A DNA stretch of 64,000 nt from Nematocida parisii ERTm1 (GCF_000250985.1 NW_013524652.1:62001-126000); one strand, 5' to 3'; shown: positions 47,273-57,739, numbered from the stretch's first letter. A program made the numbers and translations. The notes: generated by a model not told the origin, from the letters alone.

Positions 47273-49054
47273 ATGGGTATTATGGACAAAATTTCAGAAG
47301 TAGCACAGCATTCTGAACAAAGCAATAAAAACAAAGATAAAGAAAAAGAAACAGGCGAAACGACGCAGGGCACTGCAGAAAAAGAAGAAAAAAAAGAAAT
47401 AGAAAAAAAAGCAAACGATGTAATAAACCGGCCTAGCAAAGATGATGTAATAAACACCATAGCAGAAAAGCCAAAAACTGGCAAGTCATTGAAGGAAAAG
47501 CTAATTTCTTCACAGGACGTAGAGGTACACAGAGAAAGCACTGGTGTAAAGGGTGGGCTAAGTATATCTGGCAGCTCAAAGCAAACAATAGATCCAACGA
47601 AAGACACCAAAAAAACAGATGAGAATAAGTCTATAGGCCTGATAAACAAAGAGTCCAAGCCAGTGAGCTCAATACATACATCTGCACTGAAGGGGGGATT
47701 AGAGAATAAAGTAGGGGACAAAGACATTAATTCTGGAAAGATTAGCAAGCCAATAGAGTCATTTAATGTTGCAGGTGGGGTAGGATCTGGGATAGCCGAT
47801 CACATAAAATCAAAGAAGCACAGTGATTTACAGGGGAAGCAGAGCAAGCCAATCATTGTAGATACAAACTCCGGTAAAGTAGAGAAAAAGCACAAGTCAC
47901 ACGATTCACCAGATGAGGAAGACACCTCTGTAGTAGAGCACTCACACACCAGTAAGAAAGTCAAGACTGAAGAGAGTATGAAAAAATCAGAAGAGTCGAA
48001 GAAAGCAGAGGGATCGTCTGATGGGCAAAAGGAAAGCAGTAATAAATCAGAGCAGAATGCCAAGCCAGGAGAGTCTGATGCTTTAAGCATAGGAACCTCT
48101 AGTGGCTTAAGCGGAAATGCTACGCATCACGCCACCAATCCGTCAGAGAGTGGCAAACCACACACATTAAGTGAAAGCGCAGAGCACAGTAAAACAGAAG
48201 GTGCTGCAGCAAAGACTAATCCAGAAAAGGAAAGTTCAGATAAATCGCTTGGAGCTGGCATAGCAACAGCGGCAGCAGCATCTACTGCGGCAAATGGCAG
48301 TTCAGCTGGCACCAGAGATGTTTATGGAAGCACTGCTTCTGGCAATTCTACAGTAAGCAGAGAGACTAGTGTAAGAAACGAAACATCTGTCTCTGAAAAT
48401 GAAAGGACATCGACTCACGAGACTACTGAAAGAACAGTAACCGAGAAAACAGCCCCAATCACTCGTACAGAAGCAATGGCCATAGGAGCAGCAGGCGCTG
48501 CTGTCCCACTTGCTGCAGCAGGCGCAGTCGCTGCCTCTGGAAATAGAAATAATGCCATGGAAAACAGTTCTGCACAACCAGCAGCTGGCAATGGGCTAGC
48601 AAGAAGTGAATCTACTACAGCAGGTACAGTTGGCCAAGGTGATGCCTCTATACCAGAGAATGCCCCAGCACCTGCCAGCCAAGAACACAAAGCCTATGAA
48701 ACAAAGCCAGAATCAAGCAGTGACTCTCTTTTAACACAAGACAGAGACAGTGGAGACCTTCTCTATGAAACAGACCTCTACAAAAAGCGGTATTTCCTTC
48801 AGTTTTTATGGACTAAAAGACACTTTACTCTTTCAAAGGATGGTATAATGAAGTACTACAGAAATGTCAACAGCAAGAGAAGGGGTGAGTTTGATATTAA
48901 TGAGTACTTTACATCATTTAAAGCCACAGAAGTCAAAAAGGGGAAATATCCTTACAGAATCTCCCTGGTCAGTGATAAAAGTGACGATTTAGGATTTGAA
49001 ACAAAAGAGCAGAGAGATGAATTCTTATACTGGCTGGATAAGGCAGCAGAATAA
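47273..49054 (+). CDS. Disordered Ser/Lys/Ala-rich protein with C-terminal PH-like domain
   Basis: 593 residues. Residues ~1-490 are low complexity, rich in Lys, Ser, Glu, Asn, Ala and Gly, with repeated SGDS/SSGT-like stretches. Residues ~495-593 look like a PH domain: LYKKRYFLQFLWTKRHFTLS, GIMKYYRNVNSKRRGEFDI, YPYRISLVSDKSDDLGFETK, ending EFLYWLDKA (the family's Trp before the C-terminal helix). It may bind membrane phosphoinositides at one end with a long flexible tail. GGGG sits close to the ATG (TACGGGGAAATGGG). Confidence 0.7.
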   Translation: MGIMDKISEVAQHSEQSNKNKDKEKETGETTQGTAEKEEKKEIEKKANDVINRPSKDDVINTIAEKPKTGKSLKEKLISSQDVEVHRESTGVKGGLSISGSSKQTIDPTKDTKKTDENKSIGLINKESKPVSSIHTSALKGGLENKVGDKDINSGKISKPIESFNVAGGVGSGIADHIKSKKHSDLQGKQSKPIIVDTNSGKVEKKHKSHDSPDEEDTSVVEHSHTSKKVKTEESMKKSEESKKAEGSSDGQKESSNKSEQNAKPGESDALSIGTSSGLSGNATHHATNPSESGKPHTLSESAEHSKTEGAAAKTNPEKESSDKSLGAGIATAAAASTAANGSSAGTRDVYGSTASGNSTVSRETSVRNETSVSENERTSTHETTERTVTEKTAPITRTEAMAIGAAGAAVPLAAAGAVAASGNRNNAMENSSAQPAAGNGLARSESTTAGTVGQGDASIPENAPAPASQEHKAYETKPESSSDSLLTQDRDSGDLLYETDLYKKRYFLQFLWTKRHFTLSKDGIMKYYRNVNSKRRGEFDINEYFTSFKATEVKKGKYPYRISLVSDKSDDLGFETKEQRDEFLYWLDKAAE

Positions 49055-49350
49055 AACTATCTTACTATTATTTCCCATACTTAGCACTAGTCAGTGTTTA
49101 TTTAAGATTATTTAAGTATCAAATGAATGTTATAGAAATAGAAATTAAACCCCCAAACTTCAGATTATTTCTAAATATAATATTTACAGCTATACCAGCA
49201 TGAAATATTTTCCAATCCAATATAACTATAAAATACGTTTACACCACACATCCCAGAAATAATTCTATTAATATGATGATAGTTTGTCCGTATATTTTTA
49301 GCATATATTTTCAGTTATTTTTTTCTGTATAATAAGTAAAAAAATTTAAT
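49055..49350. other. Intergenic spacer
   Basis: AT-rich; no gene seen. Confidence 0.3.
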
Positions 49351-49731
49351 TTGCACGAACTAGAAATTATAGAAATAATGATGAGATACAAAAAGATGAA
49401 AATACTGACAAGAATAATGATTATAATAGTATTATTAACAAGAACCGTGTTTGCCGCAGAGAACATGGAAGTTATAGAAGACTTTAAAAACGTAGAAGTT
49501 ATAGAAGACTTTGAAAACGTAGAAGTCGACCATTTACACAGTGATTTAATGCAATTTAGAGAATATATGTCTGATTTGGACATTGAATTAATTAAGCAGA
49601 ATGATCCAGATTATTACAAAATATTAGAAGCAAATGAAGTTAATAATATATTTAGAATTTCTGCATTATTTAAATATTCAAATAATAAAGGAAAGGATAT
49701 GGATTATATAACCCAAAAAAAAATAGCATAA
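49351..49731 (+). CDS. N-terminal part of a split secretory/membrane protein
   Basis: 126 residues. The best signal peptide begins at Met16 (KILTRIMIIIVLLTRTVFAAE), so translation may start at 49396. Two tandem 30-bp units code EVIEDFKNV and EVIEDFENV. The frame ends TAA directly after a run of nine A (49715-49723), and the next frame (49731) begins with an overlapping ATG. Together they look like one AT-rich membrane protein split by a frameshift, since the second piece has no signal peptide and the first has no body. Treat as split gene, possibly a sequence error. Confidence 0.5.
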   Translation: MHELEIIEIMMRYKKMKILTRIMIIIVLLTRTVFAAENMEVIEDFKNVEVIEDFENVEVDHLHSDLMQFREYMSDLDIELIKQNDPDYYKILEANEVNNIFRISALFKYSNNKGKDMDYITQKKIA

Positions 49732-51554
49732 TGCATGAAATTAAAAGGTTTAAATATAAACGTGTATTTGACGCTAGTCTTTCAAATCCCATTCGAACCG
49801 GAGATATTTTGGATTGTACGGATGATACACAGAATATTAACTATAATTTATTAGAGGATATACTAGATTTATTATCTATGCTAGACTATTACAATGCCAT
49901 AAAAAACACAGATATATTAGATCTACAGAATGAGGATTATAATGGCAATTATAATATTGAAGATTCTAAGAATTTATACAAAACCGTTTTCTTTCATTTA
50001 GTGTTAAACACAGATGTTATAACCAGAAAGTATAACAAAAGAAATATGGATATTGTACTGATGAATTTAGGAAAAATCATTGATAAAATATTAGATTCGG
50101 GTAACTTTGAGTTAGCTAATAAGATATTTAATCACAATGATGATAGTATGGAAACAGATAAAATAACCATTATAGTTAATAGTGTACTAAACAGGCCACT
50201 ATATGAATATTCAAGGAGGCATATATGCTATAAGTACTCAAATATGCTGATAGATAATATATTGGATGCTGAAAGTATGATACCTTCTTTCTATTACAAT
50301 ACAGAATTTATGTCATATCTTCATCCAATAGTTAGGCTGTGCATTAAATATAATCTAGATATAAAAATAGTTGCTAATGGATCTAAAACATCTGAGTTTA
50401 GAACCGATGCACTGAAATTACAAATACCAGACAGCCTGGCTACATTCCCAGATGAAATATTAGACATTGAAATAAGTGATGCTAATGTTCAAGAAGGTAA
50501 GTTTCATTATATTATACCAGTAAATTCTATACATGCACTTATAAATTGCAAAGAGTTATATATTGATGTAAGCCAGAATAACCAGAAGTATATTAAAAAA
50601 TTTGAAAAATTACTTGTGAATAACCCTAACATATACATTCTGCAAAATAATGGAAAGGACTTATTAGATTATAACAATAACACAAAAATAACCAAAGAAG
50701 ATTCAATGGCTTTAATTGAAAAGAGTAGGCTAAAAGGTCTTTCTAGTGATGATATTTTGTTAAATGAGGATATCACTATAACTGCAATAATATATAATTA
50801 TATAATTTGGGTATCTGGATTTAAATTATACTCTGGATTTTACATGGCCATATGTTTTACTATTCTAGGGCTTTTAAAGCAAGTCAAACAAGATTTATAC
50901 AATGGCTCTAGATGTGTAATGTATTTTTTTAACAGTATAATAATCAGCATTATATTAGATTGTTTTGTGAATCTAGTACCATTATTTACAGAAGTTTCAA
51001 ATGAATTCAAGTATATCCATGAGTGCAGAATAATATACGGTGTATTAATGGCAATATCTATGATTGGACTATCATTATGCCTTTTCAACCAAAAACTGTT
51101 TTTCACCAGAACCATTGCTGCACAGAAAACAAGAAAAATAATCAGAAATGTATTTTTTTCTATTTTCCTACTATTACTAGCTATAGTTACTGCTACAGTA
51201 CTTTTTGGCGATAAGGACATACTAATGGCCCTTTTATACACCAAAGCACCCGAAACATTAGGAGTACTCTATTTCATAGCAGCATTCACTATAGTAAGGG
51301 TAGATAGTGATGTTCTGGTTTTCTCTGATTTCATAAAGCTGCCAAAGATTGCTTTTAACAAAATATGCAGAATGTTTAATGAAGGATCTTTTACATCACA
51401 AGCCATACCGTACATTATTATACTTACAGGATATATTTTAATACCTGTTTATATATGTCTTTTCATAAGGCTAGAATGCATTATCCCGTATGAAAATATG
51501 TTACCATATGTTAAATATACATTTTCTAAAGGAGCCCCTTTAATTAGTGCATAA
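49731..51554 (+). CDS. Membrane protein body, probable continuation of the split gene
   Basis: 607 residues. The first ~340 are soluble with leucine-rich-repeat-like stretches (~225-310: LATFPDEILDIEIS, INCKELYIDVS, LLVNNPNIYIL). Then about six hydrophobic helices (~355-385, 395-420, 440-460, 473-495, 505-525, 560-590) and a short tail. No named family is recognised. It overlaps the previous frame by one base (TAATG). One extra A in the 9-A run would join both frames, giving a signal-peptide plus LRR-like plus multi-span protein. Confidence 0.55.
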   Translation: MHEIKRFKYKRVFDASLSNPIRTGDILDCTDDTQNINYNLLEDILDLLSMLDYYNAIKNTDILDLQNEDYNGNYNIEDSKNLYKTVFFHLVLNTDVITRKYNKRNMDIVLMNLGKIIDKILDSGNFELANKIFNHNDDSMETDKITIIVNSVLNRPLYEYSRRHICYKYSNMLIDNILDAESMIPSFYYNTEFMSYLHPIVRLCIKYNLDIKIVANGSKTSEFRTDALKLQIPDSLATFPDEILDIEISDANVQEGKFHYIIPVNSIHALINCKELYIDVSQNNQKYIKKFEKLLVNNPNIYILQNNGKDLLDYNNNTKITKEDSMALIEKSRLKGLSSDDILLNEDITITAIIYNYIIWVSGFKLYSGFYMAICFTILGLLKQVKQDLYNGSRCVMYFFNSIIISIILDCFVNLVPLFTEVSNEFKYIHECRIIYGVLMAISMIGLSLCLFNQKLFFTRTIAAQKTRKIIRNVFFSIFLLLLAIVTATVLFGDKDILMALLYTKAPETLGVLYFIAAFTIVRVDSDVLVFSDFIKLPKIAFNKICRMFNEGSFTSQAIPYIIILTGYILIPVYICLFIRLECIIPYENMLPYVKYTFSKGAPLISA

Positions 51555-51954
51555 TTAACCCGAAATATTCCTATATCTACAATTTCCATAGAATTCAATC
51601 CATACGAATATTATTTATATTTATAAAAATGAAATAAATGTCACCCATCACAATACTAAAATATTTAAAATATAAAATTAAAGAACTCCTTCTGCTATTA
51701 AATACAGAATAAGTAAAATACTATAACAATATACTAAATATACTCATAAAGTATCTTATACAGAACCAATCCTAACTAATTTTATTAAATAATCATGAAT
51801 TACTAATATATTCTGACTAATATAGTAACTATTACTGTATAACAGCTTAAAACCACTTGTAACACTCCAAAATTATTCTAATTATATAAATATAATGTAA
51901 ATAATCCACCCACACAGAACAATCCGTACTTATACCTATTCTACAGTGTATTTA
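51555..51954. other. Intergenic, motif copy at gene end
   Basis: TTAACCCGAAATATT (51555-51568) begins directly after the stop of the membrane gene. The rest is AT-rich, no gene seen. Confidence 0.4.
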
Positions 51955-52797
51955 TTAAAGCGTATTAATAATGGAGGAAAGGTGTTTGGTTGCATTAATA
52001 TAAGCACTCTCCCACTCATTCCCTTTCATTCCATCATATATCAAAGAGGCAATTTTAAGCAAATCCCCTGCTTCTTCTTTTGTTTTATCTAAAGCCTGCA
52101 TAATCTTAGCCCTTTCCATAATTGTGTATGTGTCAAGTAATAAACCAAGTACACATACCATATACTCTGATACACAAGCGCTCTTTTTATTTTTATTGCT
52201 ACTGGGTATGTACAGCAAATCATCAGATGTTTTCTGTATGAATATACTGTTTATGTCAAGCACTGGTTGGTTTAGTGCTATACTTATACTTAATAATTTT
52301 GTAAGCATAGTTAGTCTTGTTTTTTTTGGCAACTTATCCATTTCTGCAATGGGCACCATACTGGATGGTATTTGGAACATGCCTTGATATACTTTCATAG
52401 ATTTATCAAGTAAAGGGACAGGCTGTGTATTGCAACTACTGTACCTGATCTTCTTTACTGTAGAATCTGCTGTAAGTGTAGGAAGGTCTTTAGAGTATAT
52501 TTCCACTGGAGATATCCCCATCTGCGTCTCTGCTAGGTAGACTACTTTGATGAAAGAAGGGCATAGTGCAGCGTAAATAAGCATACTCTGCATTGACAAC
52601 GGCCTACTTTTCTTAATAATCTGAGTATTTGGGTTTAATCCTAGTAGAGAGGATTTTGTCTCCTCAGATACCCTGGCAAGTTCATCTTGTTTTGTTTCTT
52701 TACCGTATCTCTGGTTTATTTCTCTCCATGACTCTGGCGCACGCCTCTTGCTTGTTTGTAAGAAGTAGTTCTGTTGTGCTGCTATTGTTTTCTTCAT
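51955..52797 (-). CDS. Unknown protein
   Basis: 280 residues, soluble, basic N terminus (QTSKRRAPESWREINQRYGK) and a helical C terminus (ERAKIMQALDKTKEEAGDLLKIASLIYDGM). No domain recognised. Divergent from the Dhr1-like helicase, 122 bp apart. Confidence 0.5.
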   Translation of the reverse strand: MKKTIAAQQNYFLQTSKRRAPESWREINQRYGKETKQDELARVSEETKSSLLGLNPNTQIIKKSRPLSMQSMLIYAALCPSFIKVVYLAETQMGISPVEIYSKDLPTLTADSTVKKIRYSSCNTQPVPLLDKSMKVYQGMFQIPSSMVPIAEMDKLPKKTRLTMLTKLLSISIALNQPVLDINSIFIQKTSDDLLYIPSSNKNKKSACVSEYMVCVLGLLLDTYTIMERAKIMQALDKTKEEAGDLLKIASLIYDGMKGNEWESAYINATKHLSSIINTL

Positions 52798-52919
52798 AAA
52801 TCACAAGAAAACAAAGAATTTATAGCCCATAGAACTTACCAGAAAGGAAAATTTCTATTTCTAGAAATTTCTGGCTTCTGGAAATAATTATTTCATTTTG
52901 CTGCAAATTTGCACACAGA

Positions 52920-55208
52920 ATGACAGGAAAGAAAAAACAAAAGCTGTTAGAAAAATATTTAGAGAAAAAGCAACGGCAGAAGGAGAGGGATTCTCTAGTG
53001 GAGCAGTTAAAGGAGTTACAGAATAAGTCAGAAGCAGTAAAATCAGACACACTTACATCCTCGAGTCTACTAGTACGCCGTAAAAAGACAAGCACGAAAA
53101 ACGCACTTAAATCAGAGAGTAGAGACAAGAGAGAGAAGGAAGAAGGCAATGAAGAGAAGGAAGGCAATGAAGAGAATACAATTTCTTCAGAGGATAATAA
53201 GATGAGTGTGAATGACCTTATGAACACGGTGAGTTCAGAAGCCTTGTGTGATGGGATTATTTGGAGAACATTAGAAAAGAGGAAGCTTGTGGCTGAAGAA
53301 GAGGACGGGGAGAGTAAAAAGTGCATAAAATCAGAAGAAGTAAAAAATAAAAAATGTGCCGATTTAATAAAAACAGACAAGGCCCAGTCCAGGACCAGAG
53401 AGGGTCAGAGCACACTTCCAATAACTCACATGGAAGATGAAATTGTTTCTTCTGTAAAGCATAATCACATTACGATAATAACGGGTGGGACAGGGACTGG
53501 GAAGTCCACGCAAGTACCACAATTCTTATATGAGAATGGGTTATGCGACCATAAGAAGATATGCATTACACAGCCCAGGAGAGTATCTGCGTATGCTGTG
53601 GCAAGCAGAATATCTCAGGAGCAGAGTACAAAAGTAGGTGGTCTTTGTGGGTACAGGATGAGGTATGACACAAAGACTTCTCAGAGCACAAAGATACTTG
53701 TTTTGACAGAGGGAGTACTTCTACAAGAACTAGCTGATGATCCATTCCTGGCAGAGTATTCTGTGATAGTTTTAGATGAGGTACATGAGAGGTCTCTGCA
53801 CCAGGACACGGCCCTTCTGGTTCTGTTAAAACTAGTCGTAAAGAGGGACTTAAGACTTGTTCTGATGAGTGCTTCTATAACAGATGAGTACATTTCAGCC
53901 GTACAGAAGATATCCGGTGCCACTATAAATAAAGTACAGGTAGATGCACAAGTACATCACGTAGAGATACATCACATGCCTGTAATGGGAGAGTATCACT
54001 ATATGGACGAGATGCGATCAAGGATAGAATCATTAGATGCAGAGGATGGGTCAATCCTTGCATTTGTATCAACAAAGGATGAGACTGAGAAGATGAAAAC
54101 CCTTCTGTGCATGGAGCATAAGGCCGTGTTCACTTTGCACAGTGACACACCAGAGGATATCCAGCATACTATACTCAGCAGTAAAGGTGTAGTTATTGTG
54201 GCAACCAATGTAGCTGAAACATCTCTTACACTCCCAGATGTAAAGTATGTTATAGATGGTGGCAGAGAGGTTCAGAAGAAGTACAGTTATACGACAGGCA
54301 CGTACACCTATAATACAGTACTTATATCTAAGGAGAGTGCAGAGCAGAGAAAGGGAAGAACAGGCCGAGTAAGTGCAGGTGTATGCTATAGGATATACAC
54401 AACAGTAGAATACGAAAAAATGAGAATTAACAGAGAGCCTGAAATAGAAAGGGAAAGGGTCCTTCCAATGGTATCTGCCCTATTAAAGGCAGGAGTACGC
54501 CCTAATAATATATCCCGTGTAGAGTGTATTACACCCCCACCAGACACTGCGATAGATACAGAATTACAATTACTTACCAGACTAAATATTATAAAGGAAT
54601 CAGAACTTACCCCTATTGGTAGACAGACTCTTTCTCTGCCCACTGACCCTGTCTTAAGTACTGCTTTATTACGTGCCAAGGGCGTATCACAGGACACTTT
54701 TTATTGTATGCTGAATATTATCACGGCAATTGAACTGTACAACCCCAGAAGGGTCCATTATACACCGAGTTATATCCCTAATAGTACAACGTATATTGAA
54801 GCACTCTGCAGACCAACTCCACAGACATTCACTAGGCACAAGCTTATTCAGCATATTATAAAGGCTTTTAATAAGATATTTACTAGTGAGGGTGATTTAC
54901 GTTATACTTCACAGATTACTGAAGTATCTGATGTAGATAGGCGCATAGTCTCACTTGACCATAATAATACGGATGCTTCTGTTGGTGTATCCTGTGGCAA
55001 GATTCTAGCCTGGTGCTTTTCATCGAATTTAATCACAACTTATAACGGCAAGTACTATTATAAAGGAGAGGAAGTAAGGATGAGGAGTCCTTTACCTGAC
55101 ATACATTCAGATAAACCTGTTCCATTAGTTTGTTATTCTATAATACACCCAGATGTATCTGACACCAAAAAGATTTCTGCTGTATGTTCTGTGATACCAG
55201 AGTACTAA
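52920..55208 (+). CDS. DEAH-box RNA helicase, Dhr1/DHX37 (Ecm16)-like
   Basis: 762 residues. Charged N terminus KKKQKLLEKYLEKKQRQKE-x-L resembles the DHX37/Dhr1 opening (KLEKxLE-KK). Motif I GGTGTGKST (189-197); TQPRR; LTEGVLLQEL; motif II DEVH (286-289, in place of DEAH); SAS (motif III); VATNVAETSLTLPDVKYV; and QRKGRTGRVSAG (motif VI). Dhr1 remodels the U3 snoRNA-pre-rRNA duplex in the small-subunit processome, fitting a ribosome-making gene set. The N-terminal match is from memory; Prp22/Prp43-type remains possible. Confidence 0.75.
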   Translation: MTGKKKQKLLEKYLEKKQRQKERDSLVEQLKELQNKSEAVKSDTLTSSSLLVRRKKTSTKNALKSESRDKREKEEGNEEKEGNEENTISSEDNKMSVNDLMNTVSSEALCDGIIWRTLEKRKLVAEEEDGESKKCIKSEEVKNKKCADLIKTDKAQSRTREGQSTLPITHMEDEIVSSVKHNHITIITGGTGTGKSTQVPQFLYENGLCDHKKICITQPRRVSAYAVASRISQEQSTKVGGLCGYRMRYDTKTSQSTKILVLTEGVLLQELADDPFLAEYSVIVLDEVHERSLHQDTALLVLLKLVVKRDLRLVLMSASITDEYISAVQKISGATINKVQVDAQVHHVEIHHMPVMGEYHYMDEMRSRIESLDAEDGSILAFVSTKDETEKMKTLLCMEHKAVFTLHSDTPEDIQHTILSSKGVVIVATNVAETSLTLPDVKYVIDGGREVQKKYSYTTGTYTYNTVLISKESAEQRKGRTGRVSAGVCYRIYTTVEYEKMRINREPEIERERVLPMVSALLKAGVRPNNISRVECITPPPDTAIDTELQLLTRLNIIKESELTPIGRQTLSLPTDPVLSTALLRAKGVSQDTFYCMLNIITAIELYNPRRVHYTPSYIPNSTTYIEALCRPTPQTFTRHKLIQHIIKAFNKIFTSEGDLRYTSQITEVSDVDRRIVSLDHNNTDASVGVSCGKILAWCFSSNLITTYNGKYYYKGEEVRMRSPLPDIHSDKPVPLVCYSIIHPDVSDTKKISAVCSVIPEY

Positions 55209-55506
55209 ATATTCATAATTTATTACACATTAAATAATACTTATTACACAATACACAATAAATAATACTTATTACATAATACACAATAAATTATCATTTA
55301 TCACTTATCACTTATTACACAATACACAATAAATAACATATTACTTATTACTTATCACTTATCACTTATCACTTATTACACAATATATAATAATTAATAT
55401 ATCACTTATCACTTATTACACAATATACAATAAATAACATATTACTTATTACACATCATTTATTACACAATACACAATAAATAATACTTATTACACAATA
55501 CACAAA
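55209..55506. repeat. AT-rich repeats of TTATTACACAATA-type units
   Basis: Between the helicase and the first Cys-rich gene. Units of roughly 10-28 bp such as ACTTATTACACAATACACAATAAATAATA-like stretches (given in part) repeat many times. Each unit is an imperfect palindrome with TTATT...AATAA ends. The same family is at 55881-56368 and 57740-58415. Confidence 0.75.
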
Positions 55507-55604
55507 ATGTTCTACTAGAATTTTATTTAAATAATAATTCAATGTATTCATGATATATAACATATTGTGTTATATATTATGTACTTAGCAGCATCTACCC
55601 CCAC
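55502..55604. repeat. 103-bp duplicated gene-end segment, copy A
   Basis: Identical base for base to 56366-56468 as far as I can read. It covers the 3' flank and last codons (TGCTGC then stop) of the small Cys-rich gene, showing that the two Cys-rich genes arose by duplication. Confidence 0.85.
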
Positions 55605-55782
55605 AGCACTTACCTGTCCTGTTACAGTCACCTGTCCTGTTATAGTCATTTGTACTGTCACAGTCATTTGTTCTGTAGTTCCTTGCCTTTCCACAGCCAG
55701 CCTGTGGCACACACCTTCTGGCCTTTACGCTAATTAAATTTAATATTATTAAAATAGTAAAAATATAAATAAATCCCTTCAT
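55585..55782 (-). CDS. Small secreted Cys-rich protein (Cys-rich paralogue A)
   Basis: 65 residues: signal peptide ([20 protein letters not shown]) and a short mature part with Cys, Arg, Asn, Asp, Gly (CDSTNDYNRTGDCNRTGK then CCGGRCC). Its start and end are nearly the same as those of the repeat-containing gene at 56494-57384, so this looks like an ancestral or collapsed short form. Function unknown; disulphide-rich secreted peptide is inference. Confidence 0.65.
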   Translation of the reverse strand: MKGFIYIFTILIILNLISVKARRCVPQAGCGKARNYRTNDCDSTNDYNRTGDCNRTGKCCGGRCC

Positions 55783-55880
55783 TATAAAATTTTATTTGCA
55801 TTACTATTTATACTTTATGTCATATATTTTGATTCTCCTGATAGTGTCTCCTTTACCCCTCTTATAGCTCCTGGATGTGC

Positions 55881-56368
55881 CACCTATCAATATTTTATTA
55901 CACAATACACATTAAATTATTACTTATTACACAATATATAATAAATAATTTATAAAGTTTATATAAAATAAAATTAACACTTCTTACACAATACACATTA
56001 AATTATTACTTATGACACAATCCACATTAAATAATTTATAAAGTTTACATAAAATAAAATTAACATTTATTACACAATATACAATAAATAATTTACTTAT
56101 TACACAATATACAATAAATAATACTTATTACACAATACACGATAATTAATATATCATTTATTACACACCATTTATTACACAATACACAATAAATTATTAT
56201 TTATTACACACCACTTATCACACAATATACATCATTTATTACACAATATATAATAAATAACATGTTACTTATTACACAATACACATTAATTAATACATAA
56301 TACACAATAAATTAATACACCACTTATTACACAATACACAATAAATAATACTTATTACACAATATACA
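55881..56368. repeat. AT-rich repeats between the Cys-rich paralogues
   Basis: Same repeat family as 55209-55506: TTATTACACAATATACAATAAATAA-like units in changing lengths. No gene inside. Confidence 0.75.
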
Positions 56369-56468
56369 AAATGTTCTACTAGAATTTTATTTAAATAATA
56401 ATTCAATGTATTCATGATATATAACATATTGTGTTATATATTATGTACTTAGCAGCATCTACCCCCAC
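56366..56468. repeat. 103-bp duplicated gene-end segment, copy B
   Basis: Exact partner of 55502-55604. In this copy the reading frame that ends at its stop is no longer connected to the gene body because of the TGA described for the gene at 56494. Confidence 0.85.
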
Positions 56469-56493
56469 CACAGCAGTTAGTCTTTGGCTTACA

Positions 56494-57384
56494 TCAGGCA
56501 GCACTTGGCGTACAGCAGTTAGTCTTTGGCTTACAACAGCCAGCACTTGGCTTACAGCAGGCAGCACTTGGCGTACAGCAGTTAGTCTTTGGCTTACAGT
56601 CACATGGACCACAGCAGCCACTACTTGGCTTACAGCAGGCACCACTTGGCTTACAACAACCACCACTTGGCTTACAGCCACTTGGACCACAGCAGTTAGT
56701 CTTTGGCTTACAGCAGCCGCCACTTGGCTTACAGCAGTTAGTCTGTGGACCACAGCAGCCACCACTTGGCTTACAGCAGTTACTTGATCTATTACAGTTG
56801 GCTTGTGTACTATTGTTAGATCTATTACTGTTAGACCTGTTACAGTTAGTCATACTACTATTAGATCTGTTACTGTTAGTCTGTGAATTACTTAATTTAT
56901 TACAGTTTGCTTGTGTACTGCTTGGCTTACAGCAGTTACTTGATTTATTACAGTTACTGTTAGACCTGTTACAGTTAGTCTGTGAATTACTTAATCTGTT
57001 ACTGTTACAGTTAGTCTGTGTACTGCTTGGTCTACAGTTGGCTTGTGTACTGCTTAGACTACTATTATTCTGTGGAGTACTGCTTGATTTGTTATAGTTA
57101 GTCTGTGTAGTACTGCTTAGGCTACTATTAGTCTGTGGAGTACAGTTAGTCTGTGCAGTGGTAGTCTGTGGAGTACTATTAGTGGTAGTCTGTGCAGTGG
57201 TGGTCTGTGGAGTACAGTTAGTCTCTGGACTATTATATTCAGTCTTTGTAGTACTATAATTAGTCTGTGAGCTATTACTGTTGTCTTGTTTATTGCTGTA
57301 GTTACTTGATTGATTAGTAAAAATTTTTGCGTTAATTAAATTTAATATTATTAAAATAGTAAAAATATAAATAAATCTTTTCAT
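56494..57384 (-). CDS. Secreted Ser/Thr/Asn- and Cys-rich repeat protein (paralogue B)
   Basis: 296 residues. Signal peptide [19 protein letters not shown], almost the same as paralogue A. Residues ~30-160 are Ser/Thr/Asn/Gln-rich; ~165-296 is built from [10 protein letters not shown] and CCKPKTNCC units. The frame stops at a TGA (forward strand tca, 56494-56496) where the repeat normally has TGC. Downstream, the same frame continues 14 codons to the same ending as paralogue A (GGGRCC), with a stop at 56449-56451. Function unknown; a disulphide-rich secreted protein by inference. Confidence 0.65.
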   Translation of the reverse strand: MKRFIYIFTILIILNLINAKIFTNQSSNYSNKQDNSNSSQTNYSTTKTEYNSPETNCTPQTTTAQTTTNSTPQTTTAQTNCTPQTNSSLSSTTQTNYNKSSSTPQNNSSLSSTQANCRPSSTQTNCNSNRLSNSQTNCNRSNSNCNKSSNCCKPSSTQANCNKLSNSQTNSNRSNSSMTNCNRSNSNRSNNSTQANCNRSSNCCKPSGGCCGPQTNCCKPSGGCCKPKTNCCGPSGCKPSGGCCKPSGACCKPSSGCCGPCDCKPKTNCCTPSAACCKPSAGCCKPKTNCCTPSAA

Positions 57385-57739
57385 TATAAAATTTTATTCT
57401 TATTACTATTTATACTTTGTGTAATATATTTTGACCCTTCTGGTAATGACTCCTTGTCCCTGATTCCTTAATAAAAGCACTATTTGTGCTGGTTTTATAC
57501 AGTGTGATACAGACTGTCAAACAAAATGATGGTGGTTTGAGTGTAAAAATACGGGAGTGACAGCTTTTATGATTGGAAATGGTGGTTATATAAGGACTGT
57601 GTTAAAGAATAGGTTTCGTATGCTTATAAGCAGCCAGTAAGATACTTTATTATTAAATTTGTATACGTATTTATAACCCGATATAACCCGAATTTATACT
57701 GTCCTTATGTACTATTATACTAATAACAGTATATAAGAG
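57385..57739. other. Spacer with doubled motif
   Basis: Holds two adjacent copies of the recurrent motif, TATAACCCGATATAACCCGAATTTA, at 57672-57697. No gene seen. Confidence 0.4.
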
